A DNA stretch of 64,000 nt from positions 2,976,001 to 3,040,000 of the forward strand of contig NZ_CP029008.1 in assembly GCF_024585165.1 (NCBI RefSeq), written 5' to 3'. A model generated the notes under the pieces. The model saw nothing but the letters and a program-made list of their open reading frames with translations, did not search any database and was not told where the DNA came from. The position numbers and the translations under genes are program-made. The DNA comes from Bradyrhizobium sp. WBOS07. Its GTDB lineage: Bacteria > Pseudomonadota > Alphaproteobacteria > Rhizobiales > Xanthobacteraceae. Each line of letters begins with the position of its first letter. Position 1 is the first letter of the stretch. Of this stretch, positions 62,700-64,000 are shown piece by piece.

Positions 62700-64000
62700 T
62701 CAGGCGGCGAATTCGGGCGCGATCGAGGGGCTGTGGGCGAGGACGCGGCTCTCGACCGCCGGCTGCGTCTGGAGCCATCGCAGCACGGCGTCGAGCGGCT
62801 GCGGCCGCTGATAGAAATAGCCCTGCCCGAACCTCACCCCCATCTCGCGCATGGCCGCGGCCTGCTCGGCGCGCTCGATGCCCTCGGCGACCAGCGTGAG
62901 CCCCAGGGTGCCGGCAAGCGATGCGATCACGCCGACGATGGCCTTGTCTTCGGCGCTATCGGGAATCTCGCTGATGAAGGCCTTGTCGATCTTGACCCTG
63001 TCGAGCGGGAAGCGCCTGAGATGCGCGAGCGAGCTGTAGCCGGTGCCGAAATCGTCGAGCGCGATGGCGGCACCCAAGCGGCGCAGCCGATGCAGCGTCT
63101 CGGCCGCGCTGGCGATGTTGTTGATCAGCGAGCCCTCGGTGATCTCGAGCTCCAGCAGCGAGGGCGCAACATCGAAGCGTGCGCAGGTCGCGCGCAGCGC
63201 GGCGGCGAGCGAATGGTCGGCGAGCTCGGACGGCGGCAGATTGATCGCGATCCGGATCTGGGGCCTGCCGGCGGCGGCCAGCCGTTGCAGTGCCCAGCAG
63301 GCATCCGTCAGCACGTAGCGGGTCAGCCGCCCATTGTTGCCGCTGCGCTCGATCAGCGGCAGGAATTCGGCCGGACCGATCACGCCATGGTCGGGATGAC
63401 GCCAGCGGATCAGGGCTTCCAGGCCGACGACCTCGTGGGTTTCGAGGTCGACCTGGCTCTGGTACCAGACCTCGAACTGTCCCTCGGCAAAGCCGGCGGG
63501 AATGGCGAGCTCGAGATCCCTGCGGCGGCGGTAGTCGCGCTGAAGCGCTTCGTCCAGCACGGCGACCGTACCCGGCGCCTTGCTCTTGGCATGATAGAGC
63601 GCGATGTCGGCCAGCGTCGGCAGATGCGACAGCTCCGGATCGTCGGCGCGGCGCACGGCGAGGCCGATGCTGGCGCGCGGCACCACCTGCTTGTCGTGGA
63701 GCCGGATCGGCTCGGAGATGGCGGCCAGCACCTGCTGTGCGAATGCGTGCGCCGATGCCTCGTCGCTCACCTCGGGGCGGATGACGACGAATTCGTCGCC
63801 GCCGAGCCGGGCGACCCAATCCTCCGCTTCGACCGCGCTCCGAAGACGCTCGGAAATCTGAACCAGGAGCCTGTCGCCGGCCTCATGGCCGAAAGTGTCG
63901 TTGATGCCCTTGAAGTCGTCGAGATCGATGAAGCAGAACGCGACCAGCGCGTCCGCCCTGCCGCGATGGCGGCTCGCGACGGCCAGGCGCTCGGTCAGGG
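62700..64000 (-). CDS. GGDEF-EAL cyclic-di-GMP protein, 5' end outside window
   Basis: The frame stays open to the window edge, so the N-terminus is missing; 432 codons are visible. A GGDEF domain: FIDLDDFKGINDTFGHEAGDRLL, ARLGGDEFVVI, so the signature is intact. It is followed by an EAL domain: EVWYQSQVDLETHEVVGLEALIRWRHP (EAL), LEITEGSLI, LDDFGTGYSSLAHLRRFPLDRVKIDKAF (DDFGTGYSS) and LVAEGIE. Both active sites look intact, so it may make or degrade c-di-GMP. Sensor domains, if any, lie upstream. Confidence 0.93.
   Translation of the reverse strand, partial: LTERLAVASRHRGRADALVAFCFIDLDDFKGINDTFGHEAGDRLLVQISERLRSAVEAEDWVARLGGDEFVVIRPEVSDEASAHAFAQQVLAAISEPIRLHDKQVVPRASIGLAVRRADDPELSHLPTLADIALYHAKSKAPGTVAVLDEALQRDYRRRRDLELAIPAGFAEGQFEVWYQSQVDLETHEVVGLEALIRWRHPDHGVIGPAEFLPLIERSGNNGRLTRYVLTDACWALQRLAAAGRPQIRIAINLPPSELADHSLAAALRATCARFDVAPSLLELEITEGSLINNIASAAETLHRLRRLGAAIALDDFGTGYSSLAHLRRFPLDRVKIDKAFISEIPDSAEDKAIVGVIASLAGTLGLTLVAEGIERAEQAAAMREMGVRFGQGYFYQRPQPLDAVLRWLQTQPAVESRVLAHSPSIAPEFAA

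Overview
The window is a 64 kb piece of high-GC alphaproteobacterial chromosome. Gene orders (lptF-lptG-lptD-surA-pdxA-rsmA; fabD-fabG-acpP-fabF-mltG-yicC-gmk; rpsF-rpsR-DUF2232-rplI; dnaB-alr), protein features (RG-rich S6 tail, acidic L9 tail) and intergenic repeats that I recognise from memory point to Bradyrhizobium or a close relative. It is mostly core chromosome with small accessory patches. I saw no phage, insertion sequence, CRISPR, rRNA or tRNA.

Left part (1-9.4 kb): the 3' part of a Ppx/GppA phosphatase, then a divergent envelope/metal locus. On the minus strand lie a PepSY protein, an OmpR-type regulator and a PhoQ-like kinase. On the plus strand lie a second PepSY protein, a cytochrome b561, an RND membrane-fusion protein, a heavy-metal-type RND pump and a DUF3240 protein. 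From 9.4 to 19 kb: a TerC-like membrane protein, ndk, a Gly/His-rich secreted peptide, an ABC-F ATPase, a Bug-type solute-binding protein, a MarR regulator divergent from a monooxygenase-fold protein and a membrane protein, a small lipoprotein, holC and pepA. A frameshifted remnant of a second copy of the lipoprotein gene lies at 14.74 kb.

Middle (19-33 kb): the LPS-transport/SurA/PdxA/RsmA operon with overlapping start and stop codons, a zinc alcohol dehydrogenase, three Crp/Fnr-family regulators within 2.6 kb, and a cupin protein. Then comes a 1.36 kb gene-free stretch packed with at least five kinds of non-coding repeat. From 33 to 36.3 kb: a secreted caspase-fold protein fused to a DUF4189-like domain, followed by a secreted Gly-rich protein and a Pro/Ala-rich membrane protein. 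The last of these overlaps gmk tail to tail.

From 36 to 44.9 kb on the minus strand: gmk, yicC, mltG, fabF, acpP, fabG, fabD, a fatty acid desaturase and a TetR regulator with its own 17-bp operator palindrome. From 45 to 56 kb: the ribosomal protein operon with a leader able to sequester the rpsF ribosome binding site, a hotdog thioesterase and a TetR regulator with a tandem palindrome, a CXXCH-bearing Pro/Ala-rich protein, cyclopropane fatty acid synthase, a 39-residue membrane peptide, dnaB, alr, a small Cys-containing secreted protein and exonuclease III. From 56 kb to the end: a potassium-channel-like protein with a zinc ribbon, treZ and glgX/treX back to back (trehalose/glycogen metabolism; treY is not in the window), a TSUP permease and the 3' part of a GGDEF-EAL protein cut by the window edge.

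The best candidates for something new are the caspase-DUF4189 gene and its two secreted or membrane neighbours, the PepSY-flanked RND locus, the rpsF leader, the operator-like palindromes and the mixed repeat nest at 31.8-33.0 kb. Family names and repeat identities come from memory of motifs; no searches were run.
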